Source: Macrostomum hystrix
Taxonomy: Eukaryota > Platyhelminthes > Macrostomidae
Length of the DNA stretch: 64,000 nt
Reading direction: 5' to 3'
Assembly (NCBI GenBank): GCA_950097015.1
Contig: CATNEN010000038.1
Coordinates: 34,682,501 to 34,746,500, forward strand
Position 1 is the first letter of the stretch; each line of letters opens with the position of its first letter. Made by a program: the position numbers and the translations under genes. The notes beneath the pieces are model-generated. The model was not told the origin of the DNA, made no database searches, and worked only from the letters and a program-made list of their open reading frames with translations. Below, in pieces: positions 9,835-20,601 of this stretch.

Positions 9835-10320
9835 CTCTCTCCCTCTCCCTCTCTTTCTCCCTCTCCCTCTCCCTCTCCCTCTCCCTCTCCCCTCTCACTC
9901 TGCCTCTCACTCTCCCTCTCCCTCTCCGTCTCCGTCTCCCTCTCCCCTCTCACTCTCCCTCTCCCTCTCCCCTCTCACTCTACCTCTCCCTCTCCCCTCT
10001 CCCTCTCCCTCTCTTTCTCCCTCTCCCTCTCCCTCTCCCTCTCCCTCTCCCCTCTCACTCTGCCTCTCACTCTACCTCTCCCTCTCCCCTCTCACTCTCC
10101 CTCTCCCTCTCACTCTCCCTCTCCCTCTCCCTCTCCCTCTCCCTCTCCCTCTCCCTCTCCCTCTCCCTCTCCCTCTCCCTCTCCCTCTCCCTCTCCCTCT
10201 CCCTCTCCCTCTCCCTCTCCCTCTCCCTCTCCCCTCTCACTCTGCTTCTCACTCTGCCTCTCACTCTCCCTCTCCCTCTCCCTCTCCCTCTCCCTCTCCC
10301 TCTCCCTCTCCCTCTCACTC
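9835..10320. repeat. (CCCTCT)n pyrimidine microsatellite
   Basis: About 0.48 kb of hexamer repeat with occasional ctcactctgc interruptions. All frames stay open. A very similar block with the same interruptions and the same trailing sequence (actcttcaaatatcttat) occurs at 12986-13290. Confidence 0.93.
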
Positions 10321-10825
10321 TTCAAATATCTTATTTCCCTTGGCCTTATTTGTTTGCCTGTTTAATAGACTCCTGAAAAACCCAGTTAGGTTTAATCTGC
10401 ATTCTAATCACTTAAATGTTTTATCGCCATGATACAAAACGTCAGTTTTCAATATCCCTTCAAAAATCTTCACCCATCAACCCTTCAACACTTCAAAAAG
10501 TTTTCAAATACAGTTTTTTAATACAGTTAGCAGACTCACTAATTTTCTTAGGAAGAAACAAAAATAAATGAAAATATCGTTAATTATGCCTTAACTTAGC
10601 TGAGCCAAATCAAATCATAAACAATTCTGGCCAATATTATCTTTAAATTATGAGACAGGTACAGATATGGCGAGAATGAGAGTCAATAAATTATAATATT
10701 AGGTATTGATTTATGAAATGCGTCCTTTTTAGGCCATTTTTTATAACTCGAAAAATTTCAATAAATTATTTTCATAAATACACACTTTTACTAAGTTACT
10801 TAAATAAACTTAGCACTAAACATTT
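10321..10825. other. AT-rich intergenic DNA
   Basis: Nothing recognised. Confidence 0.5.
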
Positions 10826-11785
10826 TGTTAGATATGTTATCAGAGTGTTAGATAAGCTATCAGAGTGTTAGATAAGCTATCAGCGTGTTAGATAAGCAAT
10901 CAGCGTATTAGATAAGCTATCAACTTGTTAGATAAGCTATCAGCGTGTTAGATAAGCTATCAGAGTGTTAGATAAGCTATCAGCGTGTTAGATAAGCTAT
11001 CAGAGTGTTAGATAAGCTATCAGCGTGTTAGATAAGCAATCAGCGTATTAGATAAGCTATCAGCGTGTTAGATAAGCAATCAGCGTATTAGATAAGCTAT
11101 CAACTTGTTAGATAAGCTATCAGAGTGTTAGATAAGCTATCAGAGTGTTAGATAAGCTATCAGCGTGTTAGATAAGCAATCAGCGTATTAGATAAGCTAT
11201 CAACTTGTTAGATAAGCTATCAGCGTGTTAGATAAGCTATCAGCGTGTCAGATAAGCTATCAGTGTGTTAGATAAGCTATCAGCGTGTTAGATAAGCAAT
11301 CAGCGTGTTAGATAAGCTATCAGCGTGTTAGATAAGCTATCAGAGTATTAGATGAGCTATCAGTGTGTTAGATGAGCTATCAGCGTGTTAGATGAGCAAT
11401 CAGCGTGTTAGATGAGCAATCAGCGTGTTAGATAAGCAATCAGCGTGTTAGATAAGCAATCAGCGTGTTAGATAAGCTATCAGAGTGTTAGATAAGCTAT
11501 CAGCGTGTTAGATAAGCTATCAGAGTGTTAGATGAGCTATCAGTGTGTTAGATAAGCAATCAGCGTGTTAGATAAGCAATCAGCGTGTTAGATAAGCAAT
11601 CAGAGTGTTAGATAAGCTATCAGAGTGTTAGATAAGCTATCAGAGTGTTAGATAAGCTATCAGAGTGTTAGATAAGCTATCAGCGTGTTAGATAAGCAAT
11701 CAGAGTGTTAGATAAGCTATCAGAGTGTTAGATAAGCTATCAGCGTGTTAGATAAGCTATCAGAGTGTTATATAAGCTACCAAAC
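10826..11785. repeat. 20-bp minisatellite, ~48 copies
   Basis: Unit gataagctatcagagtgtta with recurring variants (ctat/caat; agag/agcg; gtta/atta; gataag/gatgag). Blocks of variant order recur, as expected from unequal exchange. Confidence 0.96.
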
Positions 11786-12461
11786 TGTTTTCGAACAATG
11801 ATGTGACATCGCTTATAATTATGGGATTCAATTCGTTAAATTGATAAAAAGCTAAAAGCGGTAATATCATGTCACTCACGGTGTTAATTGTTAGCGGCGA
11901 TCACAGCTGCTGTTGAGTTGTTCGTGAGTTATCCTCTGAGCCTAGTTGCTATGCGGACTACAGCTTTTTCGAAAGCGAAATCCGTTGTCAAGGGTCTGGC
12001 TCCGGTTGTTATAAACTCACTCCTACCTCCCTCCCTCCCTCGCGCTTCTCATTGGCTGCGACCACTGCCTGGTGTTCAATGCAGCGTTGAATATTGATCT
12101 GGAAGAAATGATTGTATCAGCTTTAGAAAATGAGGCTGAACCGTCTCTATCTTCCACTTCAACTGCTCAAGACTAACAGGCAGTTTTTTAGTGGCCTATA
12201 CTAGACAAGTCTGGTCTGACAATTTGAAATCAATTTCACTCGCTCCATCCCAAGTGCTACAACTGCTCACCTGCGTTCTACCTACTGTCTGGCTATTGCT
12301 CAGCACTTGACTCTGCTATCTCATGCTCAACAATGTCCTCTTACACTCAAACCACAGGCTGAAAATTCACCTAATACTCCATGCTGCCTGAGTCTCATTT
12401 CTAATCTACACACCTTATGCTTGAACCGCGTTTCTCACTCCAACCTCACTGCTGCTCACAT
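11786..12461. other. Unassigned intergenic DNA
   Basis: Moderate GC content, with a short ctccctccct stretch near 12028. No coding support. Confidence 0.4.
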
Positions 12462-12985
12462 CACTCGCTCTCACCTCTCTCCTACGTACCTCTCTCCATC
12501 TCATCATTCTTCTACCCACCTCTCTCCATCTCATCATTCTTCTACTCACCTCTCTCCATCTCATCATTCTTCTACTCACCTCTCTCCATCTCATCATTCT
12601 TCTACTCACCTCTCTCCATCTCATCATTCTTCTACTCACCTCTCTCCATCTCATCATTCTTCTACTCACCTCTCTCCATCTCATCATTCTTCTACCCACC
12701 TCTCTCCATCTCATCATTCTTCTACCCACCTCTCTCCATCTCATCATTCTTCTACCCACCTCTCTCCATCTCATCATTCTTCTACCCACCTCTCTCCATC
12801 TCATCATTCTTCTACCCACCTCTCTCCATCTCATCATTCTTCTACCCACCTCTCTCCTCTCATCATTCTTCTACCCACCTCTCTCCATCTCATCATTCTT
12901 CTACCCACCTCTCTCCATCTCATCATTCTTCTACCCACCTCTCTCCATCTCATCATTCTTCTACCCACGTCTCACCATCTCACCT
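12462..12985. repeat. 30-bp minisatellite, ~17 copies
   Basis: Unit contains cctctctccatctcatcatt followed by cttctaccca or cttctactca. It is a multiple of three and lacks stops, so it yields decapeptide-repeat open frames (such as LSPSHHSSTH). I see no start, splice or signal evidence that they are used. Confidence 0.92.
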
Positions 12986-13290
12986 CTCCCTCTCCCACCT
13001 CTCCCTCTCTCACCTCACCCTCTCCCACCTCTCCCTCTCCCTCTCCCTCTCCCTCTCCCTCTCCCTCTCCCTCTCCCTCTCCCTCTCCCCTCTCACTCTG
13101 CTTCTCACTCTGCCTCTCACTCTCCCTCTCCCTCTCCCTCTCCCTCTCCCTCTCCCTCTCACTCTTCAAATATCTTATCTCACCTCTCCCTCTCCCACCT
13201 CTCCCTCTGCGTCTCCCTCTCCCTCTCCCTCTCCCTCTCCCCCTCCCCTCTCACTCTGCCTCTCACTCTCCCTCTCTCAGTCCTTTCCCT
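12986..13290. repeat. (CCCTCT)n microsatellite, second block
   Basis: Shares interruptions and 3' flank with 9835-10320, suggesting that the two blocks are copies of one segment. Confidence 0.9.
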
Positions 13291-13904
13291 CTGGTTTCTT
13301 GCACTATGCCGTGTTTTTTTCTTGCCCAGTCGCCCATTTGGTAAATCCTAATTTCGAATGTATTTTAGCTCTGAAGCGCAATTTCCTAGAAACCCTTCCT
13401 TCACGCTTGATTTGCTGAAACTGAAACTCCCAGCAAAAAGCCAGCGCATTGCTGAATAGGGTACGGCAGCCGGGCTTTCGCTATGGAAGTGTCAATCATT
13501 GTTTTATATGTCCAACGTGCAGTCGACAGATACAGGTTCCTATTGTTTGTCCATAATTTCTGTGAGTGTTATTGACAGAATCTGCACACAATGCGGCACT
13601 GTTCAACAGGAACTGCTGGAAATTATCTAAAACCGTATTGGGTGATGCTTTATGGCATCTTTTTAATTGCCAGTGTGAATTTCGAGTTTGTTGGCTGGTA
13701 GTCAAACTTTCCATTGAGCAAGTGCTACCAGAGGTTTGCTCAATTACTTCACACCGAGATTTAGGTTTCTGCTTTCAGAAACTTATTCTTATTATGCGTA
13801 ATGCACTGCTGCTGCTGCTGCTGTTGCTGATAAAAGTTATATATAAAAAGTAAAGGTAAAGGTAAAAGGTAAAGTTTAAAGGCCACCTCATTCTCTTCCG
13901 ATTT
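13291..13904. other. Unassigned intergenic DNA
   Basis: A CTG run (about 13808-13830) and a short aaggtaaaggtaaaggt repeat precede the next array. No gene recognised. Confidence 0.4.
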
Positions 13905-14380
13905 CACCTTTCTCCATCTCACCTCTCCCTATCTCACCTCTCCCCATCTCTTATCTCTCCCCATCTCTTATCTCTCGCCCCATCTCTTATCTCTCCCCCC
14001 ATCTCTTATCTCTCCCCCCATCTCTTATCTCTCCCCCATCTCTTATCTCTCCATATCTCACCTCTCCCCCATCTCTTATCTCTCCCATCTCTTATCTCTC
14101 CCATCTCTTATCTCTCCCATCTCTTATCTCTCCCATCTCTTATCTCTCCCATCTCTTATCTCTCCCCCATCTCTTATCTCTCCCCATTTCTTATCTCTCC
14201 CTATCTCACCTCTCCCCCATCTCTCACCTCTCCCCATCTCTTATCTCTCCCCATCTCTTATCTCTCCCCATTTCTTATCTCTCCCCATTTCTTATCTCTC
14301 CCCATCTCACCTCTCCCCCATCTCACCTCTCCCCCATCTCTTATCTCTCCCATCTCTTATCTCTCCCATCTCTTATCTCT
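13905..14380. repeat. 17-18 bp minisatellite, left half of a LINE target array
   Basis: Units of catctcttatctctcccc and length variants. The same array resumes at 19754 after the LINE. The terminal copies on both sides are the catctcttatctctccc form. Confidence 0.92.
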
Positions 14381-14903
14381 GGGGGCAAAGGCAACCTAAA
14401 CCGAGGGAATCTGTGACGGTTACCAGCTTTTCGCTTTCGTTTTTTTCGCGAAGAAGGGTTTCCCCCTTCTTCCCTTTCGCTTTTGCTGGTGACGGACGGT
14501 TTCCCCCCTGCTGTTTTTTTTTGCAGGGTAGGTGGCTGCTAAGCGTCTGACTGCTGACTAAGCGTCAGTCGCCCATCGACAGCCTGTGTTGCAACTGGTA
14601 CCACACGGGTTCACGAGCGCTGGCCCAGTAGGGGAGGGTGAGCGGTGCCGGCTGTCAACCCGACCTGGCACCGTTATCCCAAACCTGCCACCAGCCCCCG
14701 CCCCTGATTTTGCAGAGTGTGGACTGGGGGCCGCCCGAGCCTCGCAAGGGAGCAATCCCTACCGAAAGACGGCAACCCAAAGCCCAATGCTGTTTACCGC
14801 GGCGGAGGGTAGCTTCCTCGGAAGCTGGCTAGGGGTTTATCTAGCCCCCGACCGGTTACCCACCCATTTTTCTATATTTTTCGCCTCACCTTTCCAGCGC
14901 TGC

Positions 14904-15839
14904 ATGAGTACTACAACAAATCCTGACTCGGCTCGGGAGCCGTCAATTCCCGCGGACGGGGGTCCGTCTATCCCCCAACCCTCCAACCCGGAGGAAAACC
15001 CAACTGCCGCGAACGCCGCGGTAAACTCTCAGCTCCAACCCGGAGCACTCAACTCCACCCCCCTACGGGGTGAGCCCACCGTCGAAGACTACCGCCTCGT
15101 CACCCACCGACGGCCGAATAGGCCCAACGTGAAAAACTCGGAGCGGAAGAGGCAGCAGCCGGATGACCGCACCGCCACCCCCCTTGACCCGAAAAGAACA
15201 AAGGGCAAAGAGACCACCGGCTCGTACGCCAAGGTTGCGGCCGAGCCGAAGTTTAAAATCTGCATCCGCGCCGAAAGCGGAACGCTGAGCGAGACCCAGA
15301 CGACAGCTGCCACCAACAAGATCGACAGCTTCCTCTGGGACAATGACACACTCGACATTCAGATCGAGTCGATTCGCTACGCCAACGGCAATATCATCCT
15401 CACCTTTAAGGACGAGGCTTACCTGGAGAAGGCGCTCGCCTGCCTCCAGTGTATCGAGTGGGACCTCGACGACTTGGCCCTTCCCAAGATCGTCGTTGAG
15501 CGAGCCCGCCCCCCGCCACCGTGCAAGCGTTACCGAGCCTTCTACTCGGGCCCGAGAACTATCGAGGAGATCCGTGCGCGACTCCTCAGCAAACACCCCG
15601 ACCTACCGCAGGACGGAATCCGGGCCTTCAAGGAGGTCCCCGCCAAGGATGCAGCCGGCAAGACGCTCTACATGGGACTGTCTGCCGAATGGGAGGCCGC
15701 CCTGCAGAGGAGCGAGTTCGCCGTCTACATGGGAGCGTGGAAGGTCGTTTTCCACATCCTGTCCAGGCGCAGGCACACCGGCGGCGAGCGACGCCGAGGG
15801 GAATCCGAGAGCTCGGATGGCTCAGAGAACGATGCGTAA
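14904..15839 (+). CDS. LINE ORF1 protein (nucleic-acid-binding, 311 aa from this ATG)
   Basis: The frame is open from 14586. The ATG at 14904 ([14 protein letters not shown]) is chosen because it starts the region with protein-like character after the GC-rich leader, but the ATG at 14586 is also possible. The N-terminal third is Pro/Ser-rich and disordered, followed by a basic patch ([17 protein letters not shown]). The C-terminal half has an alternating alpha/beta pattern with a conserved-looking [19 protein letters not shown] block, like ORF1 proteins carrying DUF4780-type domains. No CCHC knuckle is seen. It ends 30 bp before ORF2. Confidence 0.7.
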   Translation: MSTTTNPDSAREPSIPADGGPSIPQPSNPEENPTAANAAVNSQLQPGALNSTPLRGEPTVEDYRLVTHRRPNRPNVKNSERKRQQPDDRTATPLDPKRTKGKETTGSYAKVAAEPKFKICIRAESGTLSETQTTAATNKIDSFLWDNDTLDIQIESIRYANGNIILTFKDEAYLEKALACLQCIEWDLDDLALPKIVVERARPPPPCKRYRAFYSGPRTIEEIRARLLSKHPDLPQDGIRAFKEVPAKDAAGKTLYMGLSAEWEAALQRSEFAVYMGAWKVVFHILSRRRHTGGERRRGESESSDGSENDA

Positions 15840-15869
15840 GCATGTTCTCAGCATCATGCCATCTGAAAC

Positions 15870-18800
15870 ATGATGAGGCGTGATCGTCTGAGGGCGGGTC
15901 CCACGGGCCAGCCCAGTGATGATCTTTCAACACGCAATACTACCAGTAATACACTTTCTTCGCTTACTGGTAACGCGCTAAATCTGCACATTGTCCAGAT
16001 CAACCTGCATCATGCAACTGCAGCCTCAAATAATCTAACCGGCGTCTTCGATGGAAAAGACGTTGATATCTACCTCATTCAGGAACCATATACCCGCAGA
16101 GGCAAGCCGGCCTGTTTGCCAAACGGGTACCAAACCCTTTATTATTGTACCGATGAAACTCCTAGGGCTATTGCCCTCGTGAAAAGTGACATACCAGTCA
16201 CCATGATGCCCATGTACTGCTCTAAGGACATATGTACCTTCGCTGCTTTCGACGTAATTCTGGCGTCTGCCTACCTAGACATCCAGGAGGAGGTCCCGCC
16301 ACCACGCTTGCAAGAGCTGGCTGACTTCTGCAACCTGGAGAACAGGAAGCTCATCATTAGCTGTGATGCCAATGCCCACAACACTGCATGGTCCAGCAGT
16401 GACACAAACAGGAGAGGTGACCTGCTCATTGATTTCATTAACGCCTCTACCATGCATATCTGCAACAGAGGCAGAAAGCCCACCTTTGTTATTTCTAACA
16501 GACGTGATGTTATAGACCTAACCTTGGCCTCTAGTAACGCCCTGAACCATGTCCAGAACTGGATGGTCAGGGACGACATACCCTCGCTCTCGGATCACTC
16601 GTACATTCAGTACCGAATCTCCGCCGAAGGATCCCGCCTGCCCTGCGCCGACCGCCCCAACCTGAAGAAGGCTGATTGGCCCGGGTTCCGCAGAGACCTA
16701 AGCAACCTCCTGGCCGAGGCAACCGAGGCCCTGCAGGGAACTGATCTGCCCAGCATCGAAAACCGCTGCAATACTCTCACTAACCTGTTACATACCGCCA
16801 TTCGTGAAAACGCCCCCAAGGTAAAGCACAGGAAGAAATATTCGCCCTGGTGGAACCCCGAGCTCACCCGCTTGAAAAAGACCTCGCGCCGGCTGCAACG
16901 CCTTGCGCACAGCAGCAACACCCCGGTGGACTGGGAGAACTACCACTCTGCCCTAAGGATCTACAAAAGCAGCATCCAACGGGCGAAGAAGAACACCTGG
17001 AAGGCCTACTGTGCCAGCCTGGAGGGTCAGCACCCTACGGCACGGCTGATCAGGTCACTCAGGCACGACAACCTCGCTCAGTGCAACTCTCTCCTGCATC
17101 TGGACGGTAACTACACCAGCACCGCAGAAGAATCCTTAAATCTGTTATTCTCTACCTGTTTTCCACAGGTTGAAAACCCCGAAAATGTGGTGAACGACCA
17201 CAGACCACAGGATCGCGACCTCTTTCAGCAATGCGCCTCGCCGAGCCTGCTGGGGCTAGCGGCTGACTCCTTTAAGCCTTTTAAGGCCCCAGGCCCGGAC
17301 AAGATCAGCCCCTGTATCCTACAGGAGGCGCTTAAACTTCAGAGTTTCTCTGAAGCTCTCTCAAAATTGATCATTGACTGTTTTGTTACAGGCTACATAC
17401 CTACCACCTGGAGAACCTCCAGGGTTGTCTTCATCCCCAAACCTGCGAAGGGCGACTATACCAACGTGAAATCTTTCCGCCCCATTAGCCTCACCTCCTT
17501 CTGCGTCAAGCTGATGGAAAGGCTCATTCTATGGAGGCTCCGAGACTGCGACCTGCGGTCAGCCCCCATTAGTAAGTACCAGTTCGCTTTCCAACCTGGT
17601 AAAACTACCGAGCACGCGCTCCATGTTATTACTTCTGCTATTGAGAAAGCCATCCTTAGCAAGCAACTCGCTCTCGGGCTGTTTGTTGATATCGAAGGGG
17701 CCTTTGACAACGTCAACTTTGGCTCCTTCAGAGATACCCTTTCAGACAGAGGCGTCAGACCCAGCATAACTCGCTGGATCGACTTCATGATCCGCAACAG
17801 ATCCGTTACCTCCACGCTCATGAACATCACCTGCACCCGCGCAGTGATGAAAGGTGGCGCCCAGGGCGGTGTGCTTACCCCGCTGCTCTGGAACCTCGTC
17901 ATGGACGAGCTCCTGACGGCTGATGTACCTAGCAGTGTCACCAGGGCCGGCTATGCCGATGACGTCGCCGCGGTGGTCAGCGGGCCAGACACCAGCACCC
18001 TGCGTAACCTGCTACAGCAATTCGCCAACAAGGCAGGAAACTGGGCCACCCAGCATGGCCTCAAAATCAGCGTCACCAAGACGGTAGCAATTGTCTTCAC
18101 TCGAAAACGTAAGTGGGACATGCAAAACCTCACCATGTATGGTAGGAACATCCCTTTCGAAAAGGAAACCAAGTACCTAGGTGTAACGCTCACGCACGAT
18201 CTGCGCTGGACAAAACACCTTGGAAACATCATCGGACGAGCAAAACGCTGCTTCGCCCAAGTTCGTAGGGCCATTGGACCGACCTGGGGCCTCACCCCGA
18301 GAACGGTCCGCTGGATCTACACCGGTATCATTAGACCGAGTATTACGTATGCGAGCCTCATCTGGTCCAGCGTACTGGAACAGAAAACCGCCCGCGACCG
18401 ACTCTACCAGCTGCAGGGCAGCATCTGCCGTGCCATTGCAGGTGCGTACCCCTCCACCCCATACGAGGGCCTTAATACTATCTTAAACATGCCTCCGCTC
18501 TATTTGTTTATTAGGGCGGAGGCTATGAAGTGCGCCTACCGGCTTATCTGCGATAAATCCATTAAGAATACGCCAACCGGATTTATTCCTGACAAATCTC
18601 TCATTCCGCATCTGGACTATGTCCGCCGTGACCTTGCACACATCCACATCGACCCCAACGATGTGGATAGCCAGCCTCCCTCCCTCATCCTCAGGAGGGG
18701 TTTTAGCGCCGTCATCCCTGACCGTGGTAGCACTCAGCTGGACGTCGGCGTAAACCAGCGCAGCCAGGGTATCCACTGCTTTACCGATGGCTCGCTGAGC

Positions 18801-19669
18801 AACGGCCTAGCCGGAGCAGGCATTGCCATCTTCCATGAGGGTAAGGCGCTCCTTCAGGAGAGCCTTCACCTTGGTGAGAACACGTCGGTCTTCCAAGCCG
18901 AAATCTACGCCATTAACCAATGCGCCAAACACCTCCTCAATGCCAACGTCAGCAGATTCAACATCTGCATCTATTCTGACAGTCAAGCCGCCCTCAAGGC
19001 TCTGTCTGCCGTCAAACTCTCCACTCGGACGGTCTCTGACTGCCACCGAGACCTGCAGTCACTCGCGGTCCTTAACAGGATCAGCCTAATCTGGATCCCA
19101 GGCCACAGCAACATCCTTGGCAACGAACTCGCGGACAAACTCGCCAAGGCAGCAACCCGGACAACAACCACCGCCCGATCAGGGTACCGGTACCTAAATC
19201 CCTCATCAACCGCACTGTTGACAGGTGGCTAAATCAGCAACACCAGCTCCACTGGAGTAGCTGCACCGACTATAGGCAGACCCGTATGGCCATGCCGATC
19301 ATTAACCGAAAAGTCTCTGACTTTTTGATTTCACTTAATAGAACTGACCTCAGGGAGATGTGCATGGTCATCACGGGCCATGGCTTCTTCCAGAGACACA
19401 TTTCGCTACAAACTGGCTGCTCCCCCACCTGTCCCTTCTGTGGCATAGGTAAAGAAACCGCTGCGCATCACGTGACATTCTGCCCCTACTTCGATAAGGC
19501 GCGCAACTGGCACCTCGGCCACCCGCAAGGGATGGACGAACTGACCACTCCGGACAACATCCGAGACCTTCGCGCCTTCGTCCGTGACACCGGCCGGATG
19601 AAGGTCGCCGACGCCTCCCCGGCGAACCTGCCGACTGCTGGCGTGGGGTGGGCGCACCCCCAAGGCTGA
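15870..19669 (+). CDS. LINE ORF2 polyprotein (endonuclease-RT-RNase H-zinc finger), one frameshift
   Basis: The first 1120 codons (15870-19232) are open. The endonuclease shows [25 protein letters not shown] and LSDHS. The RT shows [13 protein letters not shown] (motif A), [13 protein letters not shown] (B), [10 protein letters not shown] (C) and YLGVTL. The RNase H shows [19 protein letters not shown] and [18 protein letters not shown], so the D-E-D and His positions are kept. Shortly after, near 19190-19200, the reading frame shifts. The continuing frame to 19669 carries the [20 protein letters not shown] zinc-finger-like tail found in R1/Jockey-type ORF2. Activity of the zinc-finger tail is doubtful unless the shift is a sequencing error or is tolerated. 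Confidence 0.85.
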
Positions 19670-19753
19670 GGCCACCTTCCTTTTACCTTGGGGTTGCGAT
19701 AGGGGCCTCGCGGCCTATTCGCGGCGTCTCGCCCCCCGCCAGTAGTAAGTAAG

Positions 19754-20318
19754 TATCTCTTATCTCTCCCATGTCTTATCTCTCCCATCTCTTATCTCTC
19801 CCATCTCTTATCTCTCCCCCATCTCTTATCTCTCCCCATTTCTTATCTCTCCCTATCTCACCTCTCCCCCATTTCTCACCTCTCCCCATCTCTTATCTCT
19901 CCCCATCTCTTATCTCTCCCCATCTCTTATCTCTCCCCATTTCTTATCTCTCTCCATTTCTTATCTCTCCCCATCTCACCTCTCCTCCATCTCACCTCTC
20001 CCCCATCTCTTATCTCTCCCATCTCTTATCTCTCCCATCTCTTATCTCTCCCATCTCTTATCTCTCCCATCTCTTATCTCTCCCATCTCTTATCTCTCCC
20101 CCATCTCTTATCTCTCCCCATTTCTTATCTCTCCCTATCTCACCTCTCCCCCATCTCTCACCTCTCCCCATCTCTTATCTCTCCCCATCTCTTATCTCTC
20201 CCCATTTCTTATCTCTCCCCATCTCTTATCTCTCCCCATCTAACCTCTCCCCCATCTCTTATCTCTCCCCATTTCTTATCTCTCCCCATCTCTTATCTCT
20301 CCCCATCTCACCTCTCCA
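19754..20318. repeat. 17-18 bp minisatellite, right half of the LINE target array
   Basis: Continuation of the array at 13905-14380. Runs of the same variant order (several catctcttatctctccc units, then cccc and ttt variants) recur on both sides. Confidence 0.92.
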
Positions 20319-20601
20319 AATCTTGACAAGCTGTGCTTTAAGCAGGGTTAGCGTACACACTTCATTTTATGAGGCTAACTCATTTTATCTGATGGGTACA
20401 AAAAGCACAAATAGCAGAGGTTCAATACACAGAGGCATTTCTATTTCTAGAGCACGGACCTCGCGAAATAAAATATCGTGTAGCTCTATATTGACAAAAC
20501 AAAGCCAAAAAGACAGGTAATAAAAAATAATTGATCTCTTTTAAACCACTGGGATCTTCAACCTAAAATTTATCTAAACTTCAATAAAAAGTCTGCATTG
20601 A

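Larger units (their letters stand above)
14381..19753 (+). mobile_element. Non-LTR retrotransposon (R1/I-group, with RNase H), 5.4 kb
   Basis: A complete-looking LINE: GC-rich 5' UTR beginning gggggcaaaggcaacc, ORF1, ORF2 (endonuclease, reverse transcriptase, RNase H, zinc-finger tail), and a short 3' end in gtaagtaagta. It is inserted within the tctcttatctctccc minisatellite. Both flanks read tatctct, so a target-site duplication cannot be separated from the array. An APE-type endonuclease plus RNase H and a CCHC tail suit the R1/LOA/I groups, several lineages of which target simple repeats. One reading-frame break near 19190-19200 is the only visible defect. Confidence 0.85.

Noticed and set aside
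9763-10376. Long Ser/Pro/Leu or Arg/Glu repeat frames on both strands
   Set aside because: Products of a pyrimidine hexamer microsatellite that is open in every frame.
12307-13418. 345-codon frame with decapeptide repeats (LSPSHHSSTH)
   Set aside because: A frame-preserving 30-bp minisatellite, equally open in two plus frames and one minus frame. No secretory signal and no dibasic cleavage sites, unlike the real precursor at 7111.
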